From contig OY821746.1 of assembly GCA_963682055.1 (NCBI GenBank), positions 12,575,992-12,639,991 of the forward strand: DNA of 64,000 bases, given 5' to 3'. The notes beneath the pieces are model-generated. The model did not search any database. It saw nothing but the letters and a program-made list of their open reading frames with translations, and was not told the origin of the DNA. The stretch is from Primula veris (lineage: Eukaryota > Streptophyta > Magnoliopsida > Ericales > Primulaceae). Positions 34,213 through 45,016 of this stretch are shown here, piece by piece (within the stretch, counting starts at the first letter, position 1; each line of letters opens with the position of its first letter). The position numbers and the translations under genes are program-made.

Positions 34213-34804
34213 TTAGTAACTTGGTGATGTGATCATGGTTCCTACACCTGTATATTCAATACAAGTTTCTATTGGGCCAATAATAAGATCAAGAGTCAAG
34301 AGGTTCAAGGAAGCACTTAACGGGCTAAAGCAAGACATATGGACGGATTATGGGAAATCAAAACTCGAGACGAGTCCAAACGAAGCCCAACACTTGGTGA
34401 ATCTGATTGGAACCATTCAAGACAATAGTTTGAAGGATAATTTCATGGTTATTAATGTTTGATCATAAATTGACTGAATATTGAATATATTAATGCATGG
34501 TGGAAGATTTTTCAATACATTAGCATGGATTCATGGACTACAACTCAAGGATCACGAATTAATTGAACCTTAAAGTTCATTCTTGAGTTGTATAACTCAA
34601 ATGTATTGTATTTACTTTTATGTTACTGAATATTAGTAGTTGAATAAGTTAGAAGGCCATAGATCAATTTTACACTGAAGCTATGTTTATTTAATGTTTT
34701 CTAAGACTTTTCACATTCTTAGAGTATTGTTCCAAGTATAAATAAGAGTCATTTCCTGGCTTGTAAACTCAGATTTGGATTAAATATATTGAGAGTTCCA
34801 AGTA

Positions 34805-35307
34805 CAAGAAAGGTAAGGAAAATGTTGTAGTTGATGCACTCTCGAGAAGGTATACATTACTTTCAACTTTAGATGCAAAATTACTTGGTTTTGAATACAT
34901 TAAGGGTTTATATGTCAATGATTCCGATTTTCAAAATGTATTCATTGAATGTAAAAAAGTTGCGTTTGAAAAGTTTTATATGCATGATAGGTTTTTGTTT
35001 AGAAAAAATAAATTATGTGTGCCTATTTGTTTTTTGAGAGAATTAATTGTCAAGGAGGCCCATGAGTGAGGATTAATGGGGCATTTTGGTGTAACTAAAA
35101 CTCTTGATATTTTACAAGAACATTTCTTTTGGCCTCATTTAAAACGGTATGTTGAGCGTATTTGTGAGAGATGTATTACTTGTAAACAAGCTAAATCTAA
35201 AGTTAAGCCTCATGGTTTATATACTCCTTTGCCTATACCTAGTGAACCTTGGATTGACATTTCTATGAATTTTGTGTTAGGTTTATCAAGATATAAAAGG
35301 GGGAGAA
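34805..35307 (+). pseudogene. Ty3/gypsy pol fragment: RNase H end and integrase start
   Basis: The fragment reads VDALSRRYTLLSTLDAKLLG (end of RNase H), then the integrase zinc finger with [20 protein letters not shown] and [12 protein letters not shown], then [15 protein letters not shown] at the start of the catalytic core. A TGA interrupts it near 35067. The core is lost at the junction with the next repeat. Confidence 0.85.
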
Positions 35308-35984
35308 GATGATGTGATCATGGTTTCTATACATGGACATTCAATACAAGTTCCTATTGGGCCAATAACAAGATCAAGAGCCAAGAGGTTCAAGGAAGAA
35401 CTTAACGGGCTAATGCAAGACATAAGGACTGATTATGGAAAATCAAAGCCCGATACGAGTTCAAACGAAGCCCAACACTTGGTGAATCTGATTGGAGCCA
35501 TTCAAGACACTAATTTGAAGGATAATTTTGCAGTTATTAATGTTTGATCATAAATGGACTGAATATTGAAGATATTAATGCATGGTGGCAGATTTTTCAA
35601 TACATTTGCATGTATTTATAAACTACAACTCAAAGGTCACGAATTAATTGAAACTTTAAATTCATTCTTGAGTTGTATAACTCAAATGCATTGTATTACT
35701 TTTATGTTGCTGAATATTAGTATTTGAATAAGTTAGAAGGTCATAGGTCAATTCTACATCGAACCTATGTTTATTTAATGTTTTCTAAAACTTTTCACAT
35801 GATTTGAGTCTTGTTGCAAGTATAAATAAGAGTCATTTTCTAGCTTGTAAACTCAGACTTGGATTAAATATATTGAGAGTTTTCTCTTTATTTCTTCATT
35901 AAATTTTTCGAACTTATCAAGGTTCTACCTTGTGTCGTTCACCCCGACTTATCATTCGGTAGTTCATAACAGTTTGTGACGTAT

Positions 35985-36165
35985 TCACATACCAAGATTC
36001 TCACCTCTTTATAGGTGACGGGTCGCGGTTCCATACCAAATTAATCATACCAAAGTTCTCACCTCTTTATAGGTGGCGGGTCGGTCGTGGTCTTTAGTAT
36101 TGAAATATCAGCTAATCATACCAAGGTTCCCACCTATTTATAGGTGATGGGTCGCGGTATTTAGT
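35985..36165. repeat. Three-unit repeat with internal hairpin
   Basis: cacctctttataggtg (a CACCT/AGGTG stem) followed by a gggtcg(g) segment occurs at about 36001, 36059 and 36132, each preceded by cataccaa and c/gttc. Units are 58-73 bp apart. Confidence 0.8.
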
Positions 36166-36382
36166 TTGATCGTTATAAACCTGATAAGATAGATTCATCC
36201 CGGTCGATCTCGTATCACTTGGTAACATTGATCTAATTCTATCCAAAACGGGTCAAAAAAGGAGGAATTTTAACTTACGCGTTTAAACCGTAAATTGTTA
36301 ATTTTCCAGATGTTATACGATTGGTTATTTCATACTGTTTTCGCTATTTTAGTCAAAGAAACTAAAAACATAAAATCATACC

Positions 36383-36717
36383 ATGCGCATCTTTAATAAC
36401 ACTAACAGAGACAAACTAGGCGGAAAAGTAGCAGCATGTAAGATGAGGAATTCAGCAGCCAAAACTATATTCAGTGTTGAATACATCAGCAGGAAGAAAA
36501 CATACAACCAGAAACGAAATCCAAAAATGAAAAACAACATGAGAATTTTCAAAAGCCTGAGTTTAAAATTAACATTTACAGGAGTAGTTGAATATTACAG
36601 GGCAATGCCAATCTACTCACATTCTAATAAATACATAACAACAAGGCCAATCTGGTTGTCTACCAGGACGAGTTTTACAGAAAATGTAAGGCAAAAACAA
36701 GTAGTACACATACAAAC
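36383..36717 (-). other. Probable 3' UTR of the LAF3-type gene
   Basis: Sequence downstream of the LAF3 stop, moderately AT-rich, with no poly(A) tail or target duplication that would mark a retrocopy. Confidence 0.4.
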
Positions 36718-38433
36718 TTAGTTACAAGTGTAAGCTCTTAGACCGTTGACATACGTTGACTTGACAGAGGCAGATCCTTCAGCTTCAAAGTTTGTCCATG
36801 AATTAGTCGACAAAACCACAAAATCTGCATATTTTCCTGGAGATAAAGACCCCACATCCTTGTCGAGGAAGCATGCACGAGCCGCTGATATAGTATACGC
36901 ATCCAATGCATCTCTTAGACTGATGCACTCTGAAGAAATCCAAGGGTTGTCCCAACCACGGGGTATCCTTTGAATTGCTGTCTTTATACTACTTAAAGGA
37001 TTAATATCTGCAACCGGCCAATCGGAACCAAATGACAAAACTGCATTACTTGCTTGGAGAGACTTAAAAAGATAGGATCCAGTTTGAGCTCTTTCTTCCC
37101 CAAGCTTTCTTATGGCTGTATCGGCATCATCCAACAAGTGATCTGGCTGCGGTGAAGCAACAATCCCTTCTTTACCAAAGCGGTCTGCTGCCCCAGGTGC
37201 CAAATGCTGAGCATGTTCAATCCTAAATCTTCGGTCCCTCATCCCATTTTTAGAAGCCACTGACTTGTACATATCCAGGATCAAATCATTTGCTCTGTCA
37301 CCTATTGCGTGAATTGCAACCTGAAGACCAGATTCATCAGATAAAGCAGTCATGTTATATAAATTCTCAGTGTCTGTAACATGAAGGCCACGGTTATTAG
37401 GGTCATCAAGATATGACTCATAAAAGAGAGCGCTGTTAGATCCCAAAGATCCATCAGAAAAAGCTTTGACGCCACCCAGATAAAGCCACTGGCTGACCTT
37501 ACGACCTTGTTTATGGATAAAGTCTTTTAGTCGTGACCATGTAGTCATTGGGAAAAACAAGCAAACCCTCATTTTCATTTCTCCAGATAAATCTGCCCAT
37601 GTATACACTTGTGAAAAATCATCCCATGGAAGCTCATCTGATGCTCCGGGAAAATACCTGCCGAAGTCAACAACAGTGGTCACACCCCTCTTCAACGCAA
37701 GATTGCTGGCTCTTAACAAAGCTTCCCTCCTTTCATTCACCGAGACCTCCGGGATGAGAGAGAATACCAGCTCCATTGCAGAATCAATCAACAGCCCGGT
37801 TGGTTCTCCACTAGGATCTCGCATAATGGCACCACCATCAGGATCTCGTGCGTGAATTGGGATCCCAGCAAGTTTTATGGCTAATGAATTACCTATACCC
37901 ATATGGCCATCCATCCTTGATAGCCACACAGGGTTGTTTGGTGTTATACCATCGATCCAAGAGGCCTGCGGAAGTTCTCCACCCCAGTTATCGTTATTCC
38001 ACCCACCACCCAATAACCAGCACCCGTGCTTCAGATTTGCGACAGCATCCTTGACCTTTCTGACAAACTCGTCTCTACTGTTCACGCCTCTGAGTTCAAC
38101 GCTTGCCATCTGAAGTCCACCAGATATCAAATGCACATGGGAGTCGATAAATCCAGGAACCACAATATTTTGATCTAGATTCAATACTTGAGTTTCATGT
38201 CCTACTAAATCCTGAAGAGAGGAAAAGGTGCCAAGACGGAGGATTCTTCCAGCAGCAACAGCCATGGAATCAGCAAAAAGATGAGAAGAATCGCTTGTGT
38301 AGATACTCCCATTTATTACTAACAACTCCGCAACTATTGTTGATGACGATGATGACCACAAATCTACATATCTTAGCAAAAGGATGGAGACCACCGCTAC
38401 AATGCACGCTGAAAGTATCAACCATGATTTCAT
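36718..38433 (-). CDS. LAF3: LAF3-type amidohydrolase (amidohydrolase family 3)
   Basis: 571 residues from the ATG at 38433 (MKSWLILSAC). The reading can be extended to 38457, but only from GTG and across a pyrimidine-AG that looks like a splice acceptor, so 38433 is preferred. An N-terminal hydrophobic segment (about residues 3-22) is a likely membrane anchor or signal. The family metal motif PGFIDSHVHLISGG is at about residue 95. Later come GGGWNND, a lysine-containing LYLGGVKAFSDGSLGS, HAIGDRAND, RIEHAQHL and SFGSDWPVAD, all ligand positions of the amidohydrolase barrel. It ends with the composite-domain motif SLSPGKYADFVVLS. Arabidopsis LAF3 is needed for phytochrome A far-red signalling; its substrate is unsettled. 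The frame is intact and lacks introns. Confidence 0.9.
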   Translation of the reverse strand: MKSWLILSACIVAVVSILLLRYVDLWSSSSSTIVAELLVINGSIYTSDSSHLFADSMAVAAGRILRLGTFSSLQDLVGHETQVLNLDQNIVVPGFIDSHVHLISGGLQMASVELRGVNSRDEFVRKVKDAVANLKHGCWLLGGGWNNDNWGGELPQASWIDGITPNNPVWLSRMDGHMGIGNSLAIKLAGIPIHARDPDGGAIMRDPSGEPTGLLIDSAMELVFSLIPEVSVNERREALLRASNLALKRGVTTVVDFGRYFPGASDELPWDDFSQVYTWADLSGEMKMRVCLFFPMTTWSRLKDFIHKQGRKVSQWLYLGGVKAFSDGSLGSNSALFYESYLDDPNNRGLHVTDTENLYNMTALSDESGLQVAIHAIGDRANDLILDMYKSVASKNGMRDRRFRIEHAQHLAPGAADRFGKEGIVASPQPDHLLDDADTAIRKLGEERAQTGSYLFKSLQASNAVLSFGSDWPVADINPLSSIKTAIQRIPRGWDNPWISSECISLRDALDAYTISAARACFLDKDVGSLSPGKYADFVVLSTNSWTNFEAEGSASVKSTYVNGLRAYTCN

Positions 38434-40177
38434 TTTTCCTGGGGGAGGTAGACACACAAGAGACTACTGAGCTAAAGCTAAAAGTTTAGAAATGATATGG
38501 TATGGTTATAACTATCCATTACTCTATGTGGGTATCTAATCAACCACAATTTGTTTCTGTTGGTATCCACTAAGTGTTATTTAGACATTTAGGCTACTTC
38601 GTTTTAAGAAAAGCATATGCAAGTAACTTTTTTATGCAAGTTAATTTTTCAGTACGATTTGATATTAACTTGAAAAAGTTATCTTCTTACCAGCAAAAAA
38701 GTCTTTTTTCCTTACTTTTGGAAAGTTTTTTAAAAAGCATTATCGTCAACATAGCGTTTTTCCGATAGCTATGCTAAAACCGCAAATAGCGTAGCTTCTT
38801 GCTTTGCGGTATAATTTATTTATTTTTGCCTACAAATAACAATATAGCTGCATTTTTTTCAGTATATTGTCAACTCATTCGCAATACAGTCTTAGTCATA
38901 TCATTTTTACACTCCAGCGGTGACAAGAGCAAAAGTAATTAAAAGTTAAATGAGAAGAAATCAAACTACTTTTTTTGCTTTCGAACTACTTTTTTTTTTA
39001 CTTTTAAACAAGTGATAGGAAGAGCAAAAGTATAATCCAAAGTTAAATGAGAAGAAATAAAACTGTTTTTTTTTTTTTTTTTTGCTTTAAAACAAGTGAT
39101 AGGTCGAGCAAAAGTATGATCAAAAGTTAAATGAGAAGAAATCATCAAACTATTTTTTTTTTGCTTTTAAACAATTGATAGGAAGAGCAAAAAGAAAAAT
39201 TAAAATTAAAATGGACCAATATTGCAGTAGCTATATGCCTATATGCAACAAGTGATAGAAAACTAGTGATTTATTTTATGGAATTATTTCAATCTAATAA
39301 AAAGAACGTGCATATAACCAAAACCATCTACTAAATAATTACCATATTTCAAAAAAAATAATTACCAAGGTTTGGACGGTGAATTTAATCGAACGCCTTA
39401 TGTGCATAAATAATGTTGTGGGTTTTGGGTTTCCTGAGTATGGAGGAGAGAGAAACAACGTGTCAATATAAAAATTATGCAATGAAAATTTTTAAAAATT
39501 AATTATATAATTTAAATATTAAATTATATGATTTAGTTTTGAATTTTTTTATTTAACAATTTTAATATATGTTATAATATTTCGTAAAAGACAATTAATT
39601 GGGAACGGATGGAGTATAAATTAACATAGGTACTCTGCTCAATTAGATATATATATTTATTTACAATTAGTTGTTATGTCATAAAAAAAAATATACAAAA
39701 AATTACAAAAAAAAAAATATTTTACAAAATATTATAGCTCTTTAGTATTCAAACTACTTGCTTTTTTAATTGCGTAGGCAAGTTTTGTGCTTAACTACCA
39801 CTAGCCAAGTTTTGTTCCCGTAAACTGTAAGTTGGGTATCAAATTATTAAAAGACGACAATATAAGGTATTAGACAGAGTTTTTCCAATTCGAAAGTAGA
39901 GCGACAACAAACAAAATTGTATTGATTGGAGATAAACTATTAATGTTATGTATGAATTTAGAAAAGTAAATAAGTTAGATATCAATTTAGCAATTTTTCC
40001 GCTAAACTTTGATGAAGACTCGTGTATTTACGTGTGGAAAGTTTATCTAGGAGCATAAGGTTGTCAAGAATCTTTACTGACATGGGCGTTAATGTCTTAA
40101 TTTCAACGGATCAAATCTAAATTGTACATAGAACATAATTTTAGGTCCTTTCATGTATTAGCAATTGGAATTATATA
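38434..40177. other. AT-rich intergenic DNA upstream of LAF3
   Basis: No further gene. It holds the probable LAF3 promoter and 5' UTR, a lone TAGCG-type transposon terminus at 38733-38815, and a three-unit repeat at about 38930-39200. Confidence 0.55.
38930..39200. repeat. Tandem repeat, about 85-95-bp unit, three copies
   Basis: The core aaagttaaatgagaagaaat, a poly(T) run ending in gctttt, and aaacaagtgatagg recur three times with variable poly(T) length. Confidence 0.75.
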
Positions 40178-41041
40178 TCTAGCATGGTTGGAAAAAATTC
40201 CTAAAATCCCGACATATGAAGAGTCCCGACCCGACAAACTTCGGGATCGGAATCGGATGACAATTTTGATTTCGTCGAGTGTCCTGACCTGATCCGATTT
40301 TTTAATTAATTTATATTTTATATTATATAACATTTTTTTTTTCAATATTAAAATATAAATTAATTTATATCAAATGCAAGTGATGAGAATTAAACTTTGT
40401 ACTTATAGCATACAATGTAAGCACTCTAGCATATGAGATACAATCCTTTTTGTTTTATATATTAGTTATAATTATATAAGTATAATATACATTTGTACTT
40501 TTTAATATATGAAACTATTAAAATAAAAAATATACTTAAATTAAAAAGTTATATTGTTACTTCAAAAAAGATAAATGATCATTATTTTTCGATTATAAAA
40601 ATTATAATGATAATTTATCTCATTTAGTATGATAATTGTTACTTTTGTGAATAAAACTAAATAATAAAATAATCTAATAAAAAACATATCAATTTTTTTA
40701 TCTACTACATTATTTGTAGTTTCACACTATTTTTTCTACTACATGTTATTTTTTTTTTTCATTTATTAGGAATGTTATTTTTAAAATAGGATTATTTTTC
40801 GTATTAATAACATGTTTAGACTTCTCAAATGAATATTGTTAATAAAAAATAACGTTGTCGTAAAATAAAAAAATATGTCGGGAGATTCGGGATAAACCTA
40901 TCCCGATCCTATGGGATCCCGAAAAAGTCGGGTCCCGACTTTTGTCGGGGTCGGGATTTTTTTTTCACTTCTAAAAGTAATCGGGTCGGAATACGGGTTA
41001 AGTGTTTACGGGTCGGGTCCCGACCCTAACCCACCCCTAAT
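40178..41041. mobile_element. hAT-like degenerate element
   Basis: The right end ...acccacccctaa is the inverse of a taggggtggg terminus. Subterminal gggtcgggtcccgaccc and cgggatcgg motifs occur in opposite sense at the two sides. The left terminus is eroded. No transposase. Confidence 0.5.
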
Positions 41042-41422
41042 ATCTATAGTGATTTTTTGTTAAATATGTGTATCATAACTAGGGGTGACAACACGACGAA
41101 AATTTTGTGAAAAATTTGTTGTTCGTTTGGTTAAGAGCTCGACTTAGTTGCATTCATTATTAAATGAAAATGATAATTAACGGAAATATAAATTTCGTTT
41201 ATTAACGAGATGATAATGATCATAGTAACTATCTTCGTTTTGTGAAGTTTTGTTTAACATTTATATATATCTCTATAGAGTATATTATATATGGTGAGAA
41301 TATATGTACATCAACTTAGATATCAACTTGGACACTTTTTTGCAAAAACACTTCAAATCAAAATTTGATTAATGCAAATCTTCATTGTTCACGACGGGAA
41401 CACAAATATGCGTTTTTTTTCT

Positions 41423-41497
41423 CCGAAATGTATAATGACATGTTTTGAATTTTTAAATTTTACCGTAATTTACAAAACATGTCATTATACATCTCGG
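41423..41497. repeat. 25-bp inverted repeat with 25-base loop
   Basis: Arms 41423-41447 and 41473-41497 are complementary at 24 of 25 positions (core gtataatgacatgttttg). Confidence 0.92.
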
Positions 41498-42227
41498 CAG
41501 TTAATTTTTCCATTTACAAATCCTAGCTTTGATTTTACACCTAGTACTATCTCCATTTATCTTTTCCAAGAGTGGAAATTCATACCACTAAAAACAAGAT
41601 TAACAAGTCCACTATTCGTATTTTCATTTGTACTAATATAATAAAGGTCTGAGAAATCAATTTGGCCCTTATTATTTCGATTCAAACCAGAAGCAACTTC
41701 GGCATAAGTTCCCATTATAAATCAAATACACTATAAAATCACATTATTCAGCGGAAAAATTATCGAAAATTCACAGAACTATCACTAGAACCCTAATTGA
41801 TCAATTCGATCCAGAAAAACCCAAATTTCATGAAAGAAAGACAAAATTAAGGTAAGAATATCTAACCCAATATAGACGAAGAAGCGTAAAAGAGTTGTTT
41901 ATCTCTCTGATACCATGTTAAACTCGGCTATTTAATGAGAAAATTGAAAATCGCCATTGAAGAGAAAGAACTGAGCTTGCATGAACTCGATTTTATTAAC
42001 TCGAAAAGTAGTTTATTTTAATATTTGAAATGGCTTAAATAAGAGCCAATAACTGTTTTTCAGCTGTGACCAATCACCAGCTGCCATCTGAAATTAGTTA
42101 CATCTGCACTTCTCAGCAGTACAATATTTTCTAATCTATTACAAATCAGTCCATCAATTATTACAACTAACAAATAAAGGTTTATGTATAAACCAAATAA
42201 GAACATTATGAATCAAATATTTCAACA
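41423..42227 (-). mobile_element. Truncated Copia element: 5' LTR, primer site, gag start
   Basis: On the minus strand, LTR 42227-41916 (312 bp, TG...CA) is followed directly by tggtatcagagag (initiator-Met primer site), a leader, and gag from the ATG at 41716. The gag segment (YYISTNENTNSGLVNLVFSG, then MNFHSWKR) is the standard Copia gag start. It is stopped by TAA and picks up in frame with LGVKSKLGFVNGK until about 41497, where the element is cut. The cut end is joined to an inverted copy of its own last 25 bp. Confidence 0.85.
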
Positions 42228-42829
42228 ATTTATATTAATGATTTTTTTTGTTTGAGTTAATTTCGGATTAATCTACTATTAAGATATTTAATTATAAAAT
42301 TTCACAATTTGAACAACAATAGAAAAAAAGATCCCAAATTTTTTTGGCACCGGGCAACAAAAATATTATGGCCACCCGGAAAGGTAGTATTAACTAAGAT
42401 TAATAGAATAGTATTTAGGGTTGTGTAATTATATTGCGGAAGTATGCAGTTGTTTCCTAGCCTCATGTAACGTATGATCACTCATATTATTCGTTATATA
42501 TATGTTTATCTTATGGTAGAATGGATTTATCGGCCTAATAATTAGATAGAAACAAAGAAAAATATACATATATCTATTTGCATGCATGCAACCGAGAGAC
42601 CCACTTCTTTCGGTTTTGGCTTAGTCTTCTTCGAGGAGTATAGTTGTTGAGACATACGTCCTAAAGGAAGCGAGTCGGTTTATTCTCCGAAACATGTGAG
42701 GGGTTTTATCTTGTTAGTATAATTATCCCGTTCATATTTTGAAATGTGTTCACAAGTTTTTTAAGTTATTATTTTATTTACCATTTATATAAATATATTT
42801 TAACTGTTACAAAAAGAAAGGAAATCAAA
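42228..42829. other. AT-rich DNA
   Basis: Nothing recognised. Confidence 0.5.
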
Positions 42830-43045
42830 AGTTATTTCGGAATGTCCGAAAATAAAGAGAAAGATATTTCGGGAAGTCCGAAAGAGAGAGAAAAGTTATT
42901 TCGAAAAGTCCGAAAATAGATAGAAAGATATTTCGGGAAGTCCGGAAGAGAGAGAAAGTTATTTCGGAAAGTCCAAAAAGAGAGAGTTATTTCGGGAACT
43001 ACGAAAAGGAGAAAAAGTTATTTTGTGAAGTCCGAAAAGAATAAA
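42830..43045. repeat. Hairpin minisatellite, about 33-bp unit, six to seven copies
   Basis: The unit aaagttatttcgggaagtcc plus gaaaagagagag is repeated with variation. Most units contain the dyad TTTCGGxxxxTCCGAAA (for example tttcggaatgtccgaaa). It ends about 90 bp left of the Tat element 5' LTR. Confidence 0.85.
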
Positions 43046-43129
43046 GAATTAAAAAAGATTCAGAAAGTCTGAATCCACCGAATAGAATGGGAAGTCCAAT
43101 CAATTATATTTAAAAGTTAATATTATTAT

Positions 43130-43134
43130 TCATT
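43130..43134. repeat. Target-site duplication of Tat element, left
   Basis: tcatt, repeated at 60509-60513 directly after the 3' LTR. Confidence 0.92.
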
Positions 43135-43690
43135 TGATAGAACATAAAAATTAGACCCAAATATTCTATTCGGGTAACAATCAACCCACACTTCATAGAT
43201 GGGTATCCAATGCTTAAATGGGTCATGATATGCCTTTCATAAAGAATAAAGGTGGATACTACTAAAAGCCCAAGCCCACTTAACCAGTGACCCATATCTG
43301 AAAAATCCCCTGAGATGGAGACATTTGTCAACATCCTAAAAGGCATAGTTGCCTATAAATAGCCAATTACCCTTCTAAGAAAGGGACCAGAAAATCATTC
43401 CAAAAAATATAGAGAGAAGTAGAGAAAAGAAAGAAATTAGTCAAAGCTTATCACATCCAGAAACAAACCGAGCAGAGAAAGAACAGAGTACCGAAGAAGA
43501 AGGGGAAAGACCAAGATGAGAGATCAAATAGTTAAGTCGAGCATGATTGTTAGAATAAAATTGTAATCCGAACAAGGGCAATTGCCGAATAGTAATAAAG
43601 ATCAAGAAATGTTCACTGTTTATCATATCTTTTATATATTATATCATTGTTGAAAAACCTAACGCATCCGAGAAAGTTATGGTTTTATCA
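43135..43690 (+). repeat. Tat element 5' LTR
   Basis: Starts tgatagaacat, ends ggttttatca; contains a TATA-like ctataaatag at about 43351-43360. Followed after two bases by the primer site. Confidence 0.95.
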
Positions 43691-43692
43691 AA

Positions 43693-43710
43693 TGGCGCCG
43701 TCTCCGGGAA
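43693..43710 (+). promoter_or_regulatory. Primer binding site (tRNA-Asp type)
   Basis: tggcgccgtctccgggaa; the perfect complement of tRNA-Asp would differ at about three positions. Confidence 0.85.
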
Positions 43711-43769
43711 TCATCTAGTTCCCAACTAGCTTAGACTTCGAATACCAATACTCTACCAGACGAGCGACA

Positions 43770-44448
43770 ATGGTGACCAATGTAGAAGAAACCCATCCCG
43801 AGATAGTAGAAACCAATAACCAAAACGTGCAAATTAGCCGACAAGACCTCGACGATCTACTCGCCATCCGCGACAGATACAACGCTATCCAGTCCGGAAA
43901 CCAACCAATAACCTCCAATCTCCACCAAGAACAACCGACCGAACAACCCCAACAGATTGAAGGGATCGTCGAAGAACACCCAACGTCCTCGGACGACGAA
44001 CAATCCTTGCCCGTATTAAGACGCGCAAGAAGACGCATACCCGGATCCCAGGCAGGACCGAGCTCAAGAGTCCCTCGGCCAACAGCCTCGGTCAACTCCG
44101 GTGCTCGTTTACAAACAAACGAAGCTCACCGGTTTGGTATGCCTGAAGATCATGAACTCGAACAGTTGTCCCGATTACCGACTCACCCACCAAGGATGAT
44201 TACACCACCCACGGTGGAAGTACAACACATTGTTCCGCTAGCTGATAAAAGGAACAACGCCCAGCTGCAAGCTCAGCTGGCAGCGTGTATAACGGCCATG
44301 GCAGCAGCCGGCATCATACTGCCGAGTACCCAATCTGCCAATGCAGACAAAGATCCACGTCATGAAGCGGAAGATTCCGCCTATAGGGCCGCCTTGGAAG
44401 CGGCGGGCCGACAACCAGATACAGGAGTGCCCCATCAAGGGGGCAATG
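43770..44448 (+). pseudogene. Tat gag, N-terminal part
   Basis: From the ATG at 43770: 226 residues, Gln/Pro-rich and mostly disordered. It includes ISRQDLDDLLAIRDRYN near residue 28 and an Ala/Gln helix near residue 160. It is cut by the TRIM at 44448. The frame is the same as that of the rest of gag-pol, since the insertion plus its duplication adds 573 bp. This is the structural particle protein of the element. Confidence 0.85.
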
Positions 44449-45016
44449 TGTAAAAACCAGGATTTTCGTAGGAAAATACCGTGGTAAAGAGAAGTGAGCT
44501 ATCCCACATCGCCTAGATATGTAGTACCTATATGGTATATAAGGTAGGAGTATCCTCCTTCTTATCACCAAGGCCTTTTAAAGCCGTGCGGCCCAAGAAG
44601 CGAGGACGAAATTGGGCCAAAGCAGACAGTATTGGTGATAGGAAGCAGATGGTGGCGGTCTGGTCGGAGGACCGGGTCGTTACAATTGGTATCAGAGCCG
44701 CTATCTAGCCGATGTGGGCACTGGCAACCCCGGAAGGACGGCGTGCCCGACGAGGACGTCGTGCCTGAAGGGGGGAAGAGTGTAAAAACCAGGATTTTCG
44801 TAGGAAAATACCGTGGTAAAGAGAAGTGAGCTATCCCACATCGCCTAGATATGTAGTACCTATATGGTATATAAGGTAGGAGTATCCTCCTTCTTATCAC
44901 CAAGGCCTTTTAAAGCCGTGCGGCCCAAGAAGCGAGGACGAAATTGGGCCAAAGCGGACAGTATTGGTGATAGGAAGCAGATGGTGGCGGTCTGGTCGGA
45001 GGACCGGGTCGTTACA
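44449..45016 (+). mobile_element. TRIM (miniature LTR retrotransposon), 568 bp
   Basis: Two 236-bp LTRs (44449-44684, 44781-45016; ends tgtaaaaacc and gtcgttaca) differ at one base. Between them are an initiator-Met primer site tggtatcagagc (44687-44698), about 70 bases without coding capacity, and a polypurine tract gaaggggggaagag (44767-44780). The 5-bp duplication caatg flanks it (44444-44448, 45017-45021). The LTR carries the cccacatcg word common in plant TRIMs. It must have moved using another element's enzymes. Confidence 0.95.

Larger units (their letters stand above)
34213..36250 (+). mobile_element. Rearranged Ty3/gypsy remnant
   Basis: Two direct repeats of about 590 bp (34213-34800 and 35308-35900) hold the end of a polyprotein (SIGPIIRSRVKRFKEALNGL; second copy PIGPITRSRAKRFKEELNGL) and the start of LTR-like sequence. 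Between them is a pol fragment (34805-35307). Each repeat ends in the same tattgagagtt. The right side continues into LTR-like DNA with a three-unit hairpin repeat (35985-36165). The arrangement suggests recombination between partial copies. No intact gene. Confidence 0.7.

Noticed and set aside
38434..38457. Longer LAF3 start at 38457
   Set aside because: That codon is GTG, and the added residues lie over an acceptor-like tract; the ATG at 38433 is the better start.
41423..41497. MicroRNA precursor
   Set aside because: The arms derive from Copia gag and its inverted copy; nothing points to a conserved miRNA, so only a fold-back is claimed.
41916..42227. Solo Copia LTR
   Set aside because: The primer site, leader and gag start follow directly, so it is a truncated element, not a recombined solo LTR.
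44449..45016. Cassandra-type TRIM carrying a 5S rRNA-like segment
   Set aside because: I looked for the 5S internal promoter words in the LTR and did not find them.
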